Source of the DNA: Endomychus coccineus
Lineage: Eukaryota > Arthropoda > Insecta > Coleoptera > Endomychidae
DNA length: 64,000 bases
Reading direction: 5' to 3'
Assembly: GCA_958510875.1 (NCBI GenBank)
Contig: OY294067.1
Span: 261,800,180-261,864,179 of the forward strand
How positions within the stretch are numbered: position 1 is the first letter of the stretch; every line of letters begins with the position of its first letter. Of the stretch, positions 11,984-22,242 are shown piece by piece. The notes under the pieces were generated by a model, which had not been told where the DNA came from, searched no databases, and saw nothing but the letters and a program-made list of their open reading frames with translations. A program made the position numbers and the translations under genes.

Positions 11984-12705
11984 GTCCAGTCAATAAAGCG
12001 GGGAAATCGACCAAATAAAAAAGTTTCTTATAGGAAGATGGATCAAAATTTTTTTTTTTGCATTACCTTCTATGAGTCCTCTAGGTCATTCGTGACTAGC
12101 AAGCGAAGTGACTAGCCCTCCCCAACACCCCCAAAACTCAAAATTAACCCTTTTATCACCCCCCATTTAAAAAAAATGCGAAATATAGCAAAAGTGAAAA
12201 TTAAGGACTGAAAATGCCCCCTAGTAGGTTTTCTGGGTCACTGATCACGAAACTGCTATCTGATTTCTTGCTCTGATTACATTATCAAAAAAATTTTCAA
12301 TCAAAATTGTCCAATTATTCACTCTCCAGGTTGATTTTCTGGAAAACTGATAGCAGATCAGCGATCCGAAAAACCCATATAATGACTTGCAACATGCTAA
12401 TATCGCCTAATTTGAAATTTTCTCATACCAGATTTTTCACAGTTTTCCGAATTTTTCCTGCATTTCTATTTCTACTAGGGGGCATTTTCAGTCCTTAATT
12501 TTCACTTTTGCTATATTTTGCAATTTTTTTAAAAATGAGGGGTGAGAAAGGGGTAAATTTTGAGTTTTAGGGGAGTTGGGGGGCTAGTCACTCCGCTTAC
12601 TATTCACGAATGACCTGGAGGACTCATAGAAGGTAATGCAAAAAAAAGTTTTTGATCCATCTTCCTATAAGGAACTTTTTTATTTCCCCGCTTTATTGAC
12701 TGGAC
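11984..12705. mobile_element. Fold-back transposon with GTCCAGTC ends, TA-flanked
   Basis: The left end is GTCCAGTCAATAAAGCGGGG and the right end is its complement CCCCGCTTTATTGACTGGAC. TA stands on both sides (11982-11983 and 12706-12707). The arms are inverted copies for about 240 bp each (to about 12225 and from about 12477). The left arm is decayed slightly. The centre (12226-12476) has no gene. The superfamily is unproven; TA flanks suggest Tc1/mariner-like mobilisation. Confidence 0.8.
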
Positions 12706-12777
12706 TATATATCAACTTATTTCATTAACTATATATTACATAGAATCTCATACTAAATTGTACCATAGTTTAGTTTG

Positions 12778-13252
12778 TGTAACATGTGTAACCATAATCC
12801 TATGTTTCAGCACTGCACTGTCATAGAATTCAATTCGCTCCTCCTACTCTCGATGTATTGGTTCACTGAAAGGTTGAGTTCATTGTTCATCTTCTTTTCT
12901 TCTCTGGCAACCTAGCTTCCGTATATGTCGGTCAAAAGTTATTATGCAGTTTTGCATCTGGATTCAAATGTTTAATCCTTCGATTTTATATCGGATTGAA
13001 AGCATTTTCTTGTATATTTCTTTGTATATGAATTATTTATGATATTTACGAGAACCACGTTGTGTGGGATATAATTGGGAATACTGACTGACTGACAGAA
13101 GTTTCTTCATACGAAAAACCCGTCCATCTGGGTAAGTGAAATCAATTGGGATAATCATTCTATTCAGAATTGTTCAACTTTGTCAGATAGTTGAATCTCA
13201 ACTTTGTTAGATTGGTTAGAGTTCACTTTTCCAATTGGAGAAAATGATTACA
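12778..13252 (+). mobile_element. Candidate gypsy-like LTR followed by a primer-binding-site motif
   Basis: A 475 bp stretch starts TGTAACA and ends GATTACA (TGTAA/TTACA termini). A few bases later comes TGGCGCCCC at 13260-13268, a motif found at primer-binding sites of many insect gypsy-like retrotransposons. No second LTR, gag or pol lies in the following kilobase, so at best this is a remnant. The LTR start is the least certain part. Confidence 0.3.
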
Positions 13253-13700
13253 ACTTGTCTGGCGCCCCTATCATTATATTTCCATTTACTAGTCTCGTAA
13301 GTTTGAGCTAGTGATTTTCTCCTAAGGCTTGAGACAATTTTAAGACCTGAACATATTAATTATGAGGACGTTATTCAAGCTAATAGCTGTATTTCTCTTA
13401 TTATAGGTTTTTGGTTTTGGGTTTTAGCCTTGATTTATTGCCCTCGCTTTTCTTAATTACACTATTATTTTTCCTGATTGTACTACCTGCGTTTTTCCTT
13501 GGTAGTCAGGAAAACGTTCCTGACTCACTTATTTGGATTGAACTTGATGAACTTGAACTTTTTAACCTGAACTCTCAGTCGGAATATTACATCCATCCTG
13601 GATTTGAATTTTGATGGTTACGTCGTGCAGTTGGACTTCGACCAGGACTGCGAATTGAAGCCTAAGCCACCGTTTCATCGATATAAACGAGATCTGCACA
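13253..13700 (+). other. Possible leader of an LTR retrotransposon
   Basis: Sequence after the putative primer-binding site contains one short open frame (13411-13614) rich in hydrophobic residues at its start (LLPSLFLITLLFFLIVLPAF). No gag-like motif is readable. I list it only because it follows the candidate LTR. Confidence 0.2.
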
Positions 13701-14510
13701 CTCAATAATTAAGGTTGTATTCAATTCATTTGCATCATTCTGTAATTTTGATATCATTGCTTAACCGTAGAATTTCATTATGTATGTAACTGAACTATTG
13801 ATTATTAATCTTCTGTAGAACTGAACAGAGTTTATCTTCATATAAATTCAAGTATATTTTTTTCCTTTCTATTCATTTAATAATATTATAGACTATATTA
13901 TATAACTAATTTTGTTAAATATATTACTCTGACTCCTCATTTGCGCTAGTAAGCCGGGTACTGTGATAAAAGATATGACGAAATAATTGAAATAATCTTT
14001 ATTTCATGTTAGGTCAAGTATTGAAATTGATTCTTGTTCAACTTCATTATCAAAATCTGATTTATTACTATCTGTTCTTCGATTAATTGCTTCAATACAG
14101 AGGGTTCTCCCTTACTGCAGGCGTAGAAAGCATAGAGAATGAATCACACGAAGGGCTATAGTGTTCATACCACTATCTTATGAATAAGATTCCTGCTGTA
14201 TCACCATGGAGCAATTTCATCTTGCATTACAAGTATCCACGTGTTTACACGGGTGGTCCTGAGAGTGAAAGTGAATCTATAGCAAGTGCCATTTATTCCA
14301 CTTAGGTATAACTCGAGGGGATGGATATCAGATACGTTTCGATTAGATTGATAGTGGAGAGTATCCCCTCACTGGATGCACTGAATAATTTAGACTGTGC
14401 ATAGCGTTCAAAGACTAACAGCCGCAATTTCGAGCTTAATGTTTGTACTTTATACATGTCACGCGCTAGCGTTAATAGGAAGATCGATATAGCTGCATTT
14501 GAAGCTTTCT
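13701..14510. other. No recognisable feature
   Basis: AT-rich sequence with no supported gene or repeat. Confidence 0.35.
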
Positions 14511-14811
14511 TGTTCTATAAATATGTAAAATCCTCTCTCTGATCGTAGTCTAATTACAATATTTCTAGATCTATGTGTGTATGTTGTATAAAATTATAAT
14601 AACCAGTGAGAATTTTCTAGAATTTCCCGATATTATTGACAAGAAAATATTATAGAACTGTTCTACGAATATGTAAAATCCTCGTTCTGATCGTAATCTA
14701 ATTAAAATATTTCTAAATCTATGTGTGTATGTTGTATAAAAATATAATAACCAGTGAGGATTTCTTACAATTCCCCGATGATATCGTACTATTCAGAACA
14801 ATATTATAAAA
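14511..14811. repeat. Two tandem ~148 bp repeats upstream of PLE-C
   Basis: Unit 1 (14511-14658) and unit 2 (14659-14811) share TGTAAAATCCTC, CTGATCGTA, ATATTTCTA, ATCTATGTGTGTATGTTGTA and AATAACCAGTGAG in the same order with few substitutions. The pair lies ~80 bp upstream of the start of PLE-C similarity. It may be part of that element's terminal-repeat region or an unrelated minisatellite. Confidence 0.8.
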
Positions 14812-14889
14812 CATATTTAAACGCGCTAGTTTAGCTTTGATTCGGGAACGAATCAAGTTTACTAGACGCGAGATTAATTCCATCAATAT

Positions 14890-17002
14890 AACCCTCTTTG
14901 GCCTTCACCTTGAACTTTCAAATACCCTTTCAGCATCCGAATAGTTGGTTCTCGACCGAATCACTTATGATCAAGTCAATCAAATTCGTACCCTCAATTC
15001 AAAAATTCAATAAGCCTCTTGCATCCTCAACGCCTTCAGCACCAACCTTCCAGATCAACCCCCCTTGTAAATACTGTGGTTAATTTATCTTCACATACCC
15101 TTTCTGAAGCCGAAGAGTCAGTTCAATCTAAAGGTCTTAATTTCGTTTTTTCCCCCAGAAATATTCCTACGACATCCATTATTTCTGCTGTAGAAGCATC
15201 CCTACATAAGGTTCTTCATCTCGCAGCAAATGAAATTCGTTTCGAAACTGCTAAAATTCTTCGTCATCGCAACATTCCCAGATCAAATTGCCCTAAACCT
15301 TTAATCCAAGCTCTTAATTTACTCAAATCAAATCATGATGTAGCTATTTTGAAAGGTGATAAAGGAAAATCCACTGTTGTCATGAATCGTTCAGATTATG
15401 ATAACAAAATCTTGCAAGATATCCAAACTAATTCCTATAAACTCCTACCAAAAGATACCACTCCCTCTATAGAACGTTCAATTTCACAAATTATCCGTCA
15501 TTCTTCCCTCCCTGATCCAGATAAGAAATTTCTTATCCCCCATTGTTCAAGAAGCCCCCGTTTATATGGTTTGCCAAAAATTCATAAGCCCTCAGTTCAC
15601 CTGAGACCAATTGTCAGCACTATCGGATCCCCTACTTATAAACTCTCTCGACATCTGTCATCTATTCTCAAACTTCATATAGGTAATTCCAACAGTTTTA
15701 TCCTGAGTTCCTTTCATTTTGTTGAAAAACTCCAAACGCTAAAAGTCGACCAAGGCGATTTGCTCGTCAGCTACGACGTCGAATCACTCTTTACCAATGT
15801 TCCGATTCCAGACACCCTTCCCACAATTTCTCAACTGTCACCTGCCAAACACATTTCAATGAACTTAGGTACTACCGTTAACTAATTTTTGTCTATCTTC
15901 CGCATATTGTCTGTACGATGGCAAGTTTTACGAGCAGTCCTAGGGAGCTGCCATGGGTTCCCCACTTTCTCCGATCATAGCTAATATCTTCATGGAAACT
16001 TTTGAGCAAGTTGCCATTGACTCATCTGTTCTCAAGCCGAAATGTTGATTTAGATATGTCGACGACACTTTTGTTGTTTGGCAACATGGTAGCGAAAATC
16101 TTGTTCCCTTCCTCAATCATTTATATTCATTACATCCCAATATCCTTTTCACCATGGGAGTTGGATCGAATGGTTCACTCCCGTTCCTAGATGTATTAGT
16201 TAGTCGACAGACTGACGGTATTTTAGGATATTCTGTGTATCGAAAACCCACCGATAGATACCTTAATGCCCTTTCCCACCACCACCCTTCACAAAAGGAA
16301 TCTGTCATAACCCCAATCTTTAAAATCAGAATTCAAACATCTTCCATCAGTCTTATTTCTCCCATTATAACATTAAAAAGCCATAAAGAAATACACTTAT
16401 CCTAAAATTTCAAATCAACCTGAGCCACAAACTCCCACATCTGCTTTATACACTGCCTATCTTCCATATATTGAAAATATAACAGATCGAATTTCCAAAA
16501 TCCTTATAAACATAATGTTTCTACTCGGTTTTCCACACTTCCAAAACTATCTCAGTTTTACAAACCTACCAAAGATCCCCTTCCTCCTCTTCACTTAGAA
16601 GGTGCTCATAGCATTCCCTGTTCTTGCGGTAAAGTCTACATTGGTGAAACAGGTCGTACAGTAGCTACTCGTGTGAAAGAACATCAGCGCTATACAAGGC
16701 TTCGTGACACCGGTAGATCTGCACTAGCGGAACACAAGTTTGACACTAATCATCAAATCCTTTTCGAAAATACTAAAATTCTAGCCCGAGTCCCAAATTT
16801 CTATCAGCGAAAAATCCTTGAAACTATAGACATTCTAAAACATCCAAATAATCTAGGACTCAGGATATTACATTCCCAACATTTGGAAACCCATCCTCGA
16901 AAATTCCACTTCGCACATGATCACACAACGGCAGGGTCAGGAATTCATCCAGAAGCCAAGATTTTTCAAGAACCCTTACAGTCTTTTATTCTAGCGAAAT
17001 AA
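14890..17002 (+). pseudogene. Penelope-like element family C, RT + GIY-YIG gene with frameshifts
   Basis: The reading starts near 15019-15070 with NLSSHTLSEAEESVQSKGLN and IILRHRN-type segments typical of PLE N-termini. It then has YGLPKIHKPSVHLRPIVS, LVSYDVESLFTNVPI (motif A Asp), a stop at 15885, then GAAMGSPLSPIIANIFME (motif B, ~15950), FRYVDDTFVV (motif C, ~16045) and SLPFLDVLV (~16175). Around 16610-17002 the GIY-YIG domain reads CSCGKVYIGETGRTVATR followed by EHQR, with a normal C-terminus ending at a stop. At least three frame changes and stops separate the blocks. Unlike PLE-A, the domain order is complete, but the gene is dead. Base composition is more C-rich than in PLE-A, marking a distinct family. 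Confidence 0.85.
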
Positions 17003-17534
17003 CCTCAAGATTCCTTACCGAATGATTCCCTTAATAATTTATGTCTAAATTCTAGTATTTTCATTATGTTTCAATCCAATAAGGGAATATACCAGTTAAA
17101 TTACTTCCATTATTACTCGCTACGCTCGTTCCGCCCTAATATTATCAATGTTCTACCATTATATATAAATACGTAAATAAACTTAGGTATTATATGACCA
17201 TTAATCGGAAAATCCCAGATTCAGTTTGTAGTATTTATAGAATCATTTGCCCACACAATGTTTAAAAGTTAATAATACTCGATAACAGAATTTTAATATT
17301 TTCTCATCATCCAAAAATGCATGATTCACATTCACGTTCTGAGCTTGATAATATAAACACCACGTATACTGCGATTTCCTAAAATATTAAACTGCATAAT
17401 ACTCAGTGTAAACGGAATGACGTACGAAAGTTCGATAGCAATCTTTGCAAAGTTATTTCATTCGCAATCATTATACTAACATGGCTATTAAATGAAAGAG
17501 CAATTACTTTGTTTTCATACCACTTTTAATAATA
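17003..17534. other. 3' flank of PLE-C; no further gene
   Basis: Probably includes the PLE-C 3' untranslated region. I could not identify its terminal repeat. Confidence 0.3.
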
Positions 17535-17595
17535 ACATGAAAATGTTACTATAGTTTCAACACCAAAGTGCCATTATCAAAAAGATACAAATCTT
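17535..17595 (-). repeat. PLE family D terminal-repeat fragment
   Basis: The minus strand carries TTTGATAATGGCAC, a short hairpin, GTTGAAACTATAGT and then AAAGTGGTAT. The same block occurs twice, inverted, at 45692-46211. The layout (TGATRATGGC, hairpin, GAAAC) parallels the hammerhead region of PLE-A and PLE-B, but the CTGATGA box is altered to TTGATAA, so a working ribozyme is not expected. Family assignment is by this resemblance only. Confidence 0.45.
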
Positions 17596-17689
17596 ATTTG
17601 CCGGTCTTTATTCATCTTATACCCATTGTATAAAACAACAGGAGCACCACCCTCTGATCCAATAGAATAGAATAGAATAGATACTTTAT

Positions 17690-18475
17690 TCACGCTAAAT
17701 ACCAACACTATTGATAAGAAATAATCACCCTTATCCACTAAAAATACTATCAAAGTACTGAGGACCTTTCGGCTACCAAGTAGCCATCATCAGAGTATAC
17801 TAAATTGTAAATAAAAATGTGCCTGTTTAAACACTATGTGGGGATATTAATGTAAACAATGGGTTACCCCTTAGCTGGAGATAAATCTGAATTTAATAAA
17901 TTTCTTTTTCGTTTATACATTTCCATCCTTTCTAAATTACTTAGATATTTGTCTGTAAAGTGTTTTAAAAGTGATAAGCTTTCTTGGGATATGGTGTGAC
18001 ATGTGTTCAAAATATGTTCGGCTACCGCTGATTATTTTTATTTATATGAGAAAAATGTTCCTTATAACGAGTTAAAATATTCTTGTTTGACCCACATAGC
18101 ATTTGAACACGACTCACAATTTATTTTGTGAATCCTAGATTTGTCGAAATCGGAAACTTCATCAGAGGTGTTGCCTAAACGGTGTTTTAGCTTGTTCTTA
18201 CATCTATAATAAGCTGGTTGTGTTGCAAATTTGGAAAACTAACTATGGAATTTATTAATTACTGAAGAATGTTGAGTGAAACTTCTGAATTTTATTGAAG
18301 TATTTGAAGGTAATGGTTCTAATTTGGTTAGTTGGCTACGTTCCAATTTCCTTTTTTGTTTAGACATCAAATTATTGATCAAAGATTTGTGGTAATCATT
18401 GTTCAACGCAATTTGCTGAAGTTTCTCAACTTCATTGTTATAATTTTGCTGCCTCAAATGGACGTACAATAATCT
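17690..18475 (-). pseudogene. PLE family B, decayed 3' half with terminal repeat
   Basis: Read on the minus strand from 18475, an open stretch of 76 codons (LQQIALNNDYHKSLINNLM...) represents the linker after the RT. It is followed near 18230-18100 by YRCKNKLKHRLGN and IHKINCESC, the start of the GIY-YIG domain, which is then frameshifted. The B terminal repeat follows at 17830-17690. A second copy of the same segment starts at 18540 on the plus strand, so two B copies lie head to head. No RT palm is present in either. Confidence 0.75.
17740..17800 (-). ncRNA. Hammerhead-like motif, PLE-B terminal repeat
   Basis: The minus strand has TACT, CTGATGA, stem-loop GGCTAC-TTG-GTAGCC, GAAA, a loop region, then AGTA, which can pair with TACT as helix I. 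The stem II hairpin pairs fully. Helix III is weak in this family, so I can place the core boxes but not a single confident cleavage site. Confidence 0.5.
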
Positions 18476-18539
18476 TTAAGCTAGACTATTAAATGGAGCT
18501 ATTTTATATCTAAATGATGTAGCTGAATCCGCCCTTTGC

Positions 18540-18858
18540 GTTAGACAATGGTTACCACAAATCTTTGATCAATAATTTGATTTCTAAACAAAGAAGGAAA
18601 TTGGAACGTAGCCAATAAACCAAACTAGAGCCATTACCTTCAACTACTTTATAGAAATTCAAGTTTCACTTATCATTCTTAAGTAATTAATAAATTCCAT
18701 AGTTCGTTTTCAAAATTTGCAATAGAACCAGTTTATAGATAAAAGAACAAGTTGAAACTCCGTTTAGGCAAGATCTTTGATCAAGATTCCGATTTCGACA
18801 AATCCGGGATTTACAAAATCAAGTGTGAGTCGTGTTTAAAATGCTATGGGTCAAACTA
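18540..18858 (+). pseudogene. PLE family B, second decayed copy (plus strand), split by a mariner
   Basis: Nucleotide similarity to the inverted copy at 17690-18475 runs from TTACCACAAATCTTTGATCA through the linker into the beginning of the GIY-YIG coding region. It then stops at the TA where the mariner starts (18857-18858) and resumes after it at 20126. Frames are broken. The order proves that the mariner inserted into an existing PLE-B copy. Confidence 0.75.
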
Positions 18859-20125
18859 AAGGGTTTTCCAATAGGGACGAGTAGATTTTGACAATTCATG
18901 GCAGCCATGTTATTTAGGCTGCATCTGTCAAATATATTGTTTATTATTCAGTCACTCAAGACAAACCACCATGGCAAGTTACAGTGTCGAGCAACGCGTT
19001 CAAATGATAAAACTTTATTATCAAAATGGATGTTTTCTTGTGGCAACGATGCGCTCGTTGCGCCCATTTTACGGTTTGCATGGTCGTCCTTCCCAGTCGA
19101 CTATTCAACGTCTCGTGCCAAAATTTGAGTTGACTGGTACACTGCACAATCAGCCAACACCTGTACGTAAAAGAAACGCAAGATCTGCCGAAAACATCGC
19201 CGCTGTCCATGAGAGTGTGCAGGAGAACCGGAGGCAGTCAATTCCGCGCCGCGCACAAGAACTCGGCCTTTGGCAGACATCAACTTGGCGAATATTGCGT
19301 CAGAACTTAGGTCTACACCCGTACAAGATCCAACTGACCCAGGAGCTGAAGGTAAACGACCATAGACAACACCGTGAGTTCGCCGACTGGGCTCTGGAGC
19401 AGTTGGACGCAGACCCCGATTTCAACAAAAAAATCATCTTCAGCGACGAGGCCCATTTTTGGATGAATGGGTACGTCAACAAGCAAAATTGCCGGATTTG
19501 GGACGATGCCAATCCGCACGAGGTCCACCAAGTGGCAATGCATCCTCTGAAAGTCACTGTTTGGTGTGGATTGTGGTCCGGCGGCATTATCGGTCCGTAC
19601 AACGGAGAGCGCTATCGATCTATGTTAACAAATTTCTTTTGGCCCATATTGAATGATATGGATGTGGATGATATATGGTTTCAGCAAGACGGCGCCACGT
19701 GCCACACAGCTGATGCCACAATGGACATTCTGCACGAGCGATTTGAGGGCAGAGTTATCTCACGCAGAGGCGACGTGAAATGGCCACCGAGATCGTGCGA
19801 TTTGACCTCGTTAGATTATTTTTTGTGGGGTTTCCTTAAGTCGCAGGTCTATGCCAATAGGCCGCAAACGACTGATGTACTCAAAGTCAATATAACCAGT
19901 GCCATTGCTCAAATTCAACCAGATCTATGCGCCAGAATCGTCGAAAATTGGACCTCTCGAATGCGCGCCACCCACCGAAGCCGCGGCGGCCATTTAAACG
20001 ATGTAATATTTCATATATAATGTCATTAATAGGCCTTTCAAATAAAACAAAAAATTCGTTGATATCTCACACACAACTTGTTTTATCCAATTTTAACATC
20101 TACCCGGCCTTAATGGAAAACCCTA
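18859..20125 (+). mobile_element. DD41D mariner (rosa-like), apparently complete
   Basis: The element is 1267 bp. Imperfect ~35 bp terminal inverted repeats begin AAGGGTTTTCCA on the left and, reverse-complemented, TAGGGTTTTCCA on the right. TA is present on both sides (18857-18858, 20126-20127). It contains one uninterrupted transposase gene. PLE-B similarity continues on both flanks, so the TA boundaries are also supported by the empty-site logic. Confidence 0.88.
18971..20020 (+). CDS. Mariner-family transposase, DD41D, intact 349-codon frame
   Basis: A cut-and-paste DDE transposase acting in the nucleus on the TIRs of its own element. Residues 1-120 hold paired helix-turn-helix DNA-binding regions (SVEQRVQMIKLYYQNG, then SQSTIQRLVPKF and a second HTH around 90-115). 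The catalytic triad is D159 (IIFSDEAHF), D240 (FQQDGATCH) and D282 (SLDYFLWG). There are 41 residues between D240 and D282, which places it in the DD41D group. The usual SPDL before the third aspartate is SCDL here. The length of 349 residues is normal. No intron, stop or frameshift is seen, so it could still be functional, or was until recently. The start at 18971 is chosen because MASYSVEQR begins the conserved first helix. Confidence 0.9.
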   Translation: MASYSVEQRVQMIKLYYQNGCFLVATMRSLRPFYGLHGRPSQSTIQRLVPKFELTGTLHNQPTPVRKRNARSAENIAAVHESVQENRRQSIPRRAQELGLWQTSTWRILRQNLGLHPYKIQLTQELKVNDHRQHREFADWALEQLDADPDFNKKIIFSDEAHFWMNGYVNKQNCRIWDDANPHEVHQVAMHPLKVTVWCGLWSGGIIGPYNGERYRSMLTNFFWPILNDMDVDDIWFQQDGATCHTADATMDILHERFEGRVISRRGDVKWPPRSCDLTSLDYFLWGFLKSQVYANRPQTTDVLKVNITSAIAQIQPDLCARIVENWTSRMRATHRSRGGHLNDVIFHI

Positions 20126-20165
20126 TAGAAGGAACATTTCAACTCTTTATAAGGAATATTTAATA
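20126..20165 (+). mobile_element. PLE-B continuation after the mariner
   Basis: About 35-40 bp (GGAACATTTCAACTC then TTATAAGGAA) align with the GIY-YIG coding part of the inverted PLE-B copy, completing the split target. It then gives way to a non-LTR fragment. Confidence 0.55.
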
Positions 20166-20815
20166 CCAAGCCAACTGTTTACTACATAATATGCCCCACG
20201 GTTACTTTGAACAAGCCTTACATACATTTTGGCAGAATGTTCACAACTAGGATATTTCGACCTAAAACAACACATGGTTGCTATCCAGCACATCTACATA
20301 AAATTGGTATCGCGAAAACACCTCAATGCGAATATTGTGACGCTGTTGAAGATCTAAATCACATATTTTTCGCCTGCAACCAATTTGACAATCACCGTGC
20401 GCTCTTCTTTTATCTGATCTTTCTAATTTGAATATATACCCCCATTGCATCTCAATTTTTTAATGTCTCTGAACTTCTTTGAGGTATATATGATTCTATG
20501 CAAATTTATCGTTAATTGTAAATTACGAATATAACTGTCAAAACTAAAAAACTTATTAGCCTTAGTAGATTTGTCTAATTACCCATTTGTGTTGAACCTA
20601 AAATTGTTCCTTGGTTTTTTCTGTGTTAGTCACCATGACAGGCCACTTGGTGTGAAATATGTTTTTTCTTCCTCCTATCCTATTGTTTTTTTCTATTGTC
20701 TCGAACTAGGTTTTTTTTTTGATGTGATGGTGATATCTCTACTACCATATATGATATTGTGGCTAAATGTCCAATGACAAAGGCAAAAAAGGGAACATTT
20801 TGCCCTTATAAAGAA
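20166..20815 (+). mobile_element. Non-LTR retrotransposon 3' fragment inserted in PLE-B
   Basis: A frame at 20207-20420 reads HGCYPAHLHKIGIAKTPQ then CEYC...EDLNHIFFAC, the C-terminal zinc-knuckle region of I/Jockey-type elements (HG-x-(F/Y)-xAHLHKIG, C-x2-C, H-x4-C). The following ~400 bp lack coding sequence and end in an A-rich stretch (AAAGAAAAAATA near 20810), immediately before PLE-B terminal-repeat sequence resumes. That fits a 5'-truncated non-LTR insertion with an A-rich tail. Confidence 0.65.
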
Positions 20816-20819
20816 AAAA

Positions 20820-20965
20820 TAGTATTTATATTTAAACAGGCACATTTTCATTTATAATTTAGCTTACTCTGATGATGGCTACTTGGTAGCCGCAAGGTCT
20901 TCAGTACTTTAATAGTATTTTTAGTGGATAATGGTGATTATTTTTTATCAATAGTGTTACAATAT
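20820..20965 (+). mobile_element. PLE-B terminal repeat with mutated hammerhead core
   Basis: Plus-strand match to the B repeat: AAACAGGCACATTTTCAT, then TTACT-CTGATGA-TGGCTAC-TTG-GTAGCC, then GCAA where family members have GAAA, followed by AATAGTATTTTTAGTGG. The GAAA to GCAA change hits an invariant core position. It likely terminates the copy that begins at 18540. Confidence 0.7.
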
Positions 20966-22242
20966 ATCCACAGTGTGAACTCTTTTATAGTGTATTAGCC
21001 AAATACTAAGTATTGGCTTACATTTGTCAAGATAAAAGAAAAAAAAACAGATTCAAAATTATGATAGAACAGAGAAGAATAAAAAGTTAATACTATTAAA
21101 TAATAACTGCAAATCTAAACATTCCTTAAAAGTTTAAAAACAATCAATAAACTCAATATCACACATTCTAAATTCAGTAAGTACTAATCTAGTATTTATT
21201 TATTGAAAATGCTCTTGAAAAGATAATCTGTGGGTCTATTAATCTGAGGATATCTACCGGAAGTTACTCAACTCCCTGAAAAATGAAATGGTATACTCGG
21301 AAAATGAAATGGTCAGGCGAAATGGGAAACAATTTTGAACTTCAGGCGAAACGCAACCAAAATGTCCAATATTTTTAGGTCAGGCAAAACGGGAACAGGC
21401 GAAGCGGGAACTTACCTTGAAGTATGGGTGAAAATATATTTTTATGAGTAGGACGCCTCTTCGTTATAACATTCAATACCGAAGAGAAAACTCTGATTTG
21501 ACGAACCTCATCCACATCGTCACCCAGGTAAGTCCGTCATACGGAACATGCATAATGAAGAACGAGATGTTGTTCTAACACAATGGAGGGTCCTTTGGAT
21601 GGATGGATGGATTAATATGAGAATAATATTTCCAATCAATTAGATTCTGTAGCGAAGGAGCGTGTGCAACTGTTCGCGGAGACCATATGTCGAGCGGCGA
21701 CGGATCGGCTACGCATAAAACCCAGTACAACCGGAGCGAACTCTCATACCTGCCCGTCATGTAATATTAGATCGGCAGCACGCGCGCGCTTACCTTATGA
21801 TACTTTACATCGAATATACTTTCTTCTTCATTAAATCCACACTGCCTACTTGCCCTTTTTGATCGTATTTTATAATCTTAATCACCTTCGGAGGGACATA
21901 TTTCGTTCTATCAAGCATAATAAAAGTGAACGTTATAATTTGGTTTACACGCACAAAGAAAACAATTCAATACCAACTTATTTTCCAAGTTCATAAGTGA
22001 ACATCCAATCACTTTCATCCGGTCAGAAGAACGCTGATGGAAACAAGGTCGCACACGGGTGTCAATGAATGTAATAACATAACACATAACATATAAATGT
22101 GGTATGAAGAGTGCAACCTTGCGTAGAATATAGATTTGGGACAACCCACCAAAAGGGGTATGGTTTCGTACTTGAAATAAGTAATATGAATACACGAAAC
22201 TTTATATGCCAATCTAAAGGAGGAAATACTACAATAAAGATA
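20966..22242. other. No recognisable gene
   Basis: Contains a (GGAT)4 run at 21597-21612, repeated AGGCGAAA/GCGGGAA-type words at 21330-21415, and a GC-richer patch at 21640-21790. A CAG/GTAAGT-like donor sits near 21526-21532, but no convincing exon can be assembled around it. Confidence 0.35.

Noticed and set aside
15019..15885. Treating the 288-codon frame as an intact gene
   Set aside because: It stops inside the RT palm; motifs B and C and the GIY-YIG domain follow in other frames, so it is the first part of a dead PLE.
21480..21535. Possible exon ending at a CAG/GTAAGT donor
   Set aside because: No acceptor or open frame upstream of useful length and no recognisable peptide.
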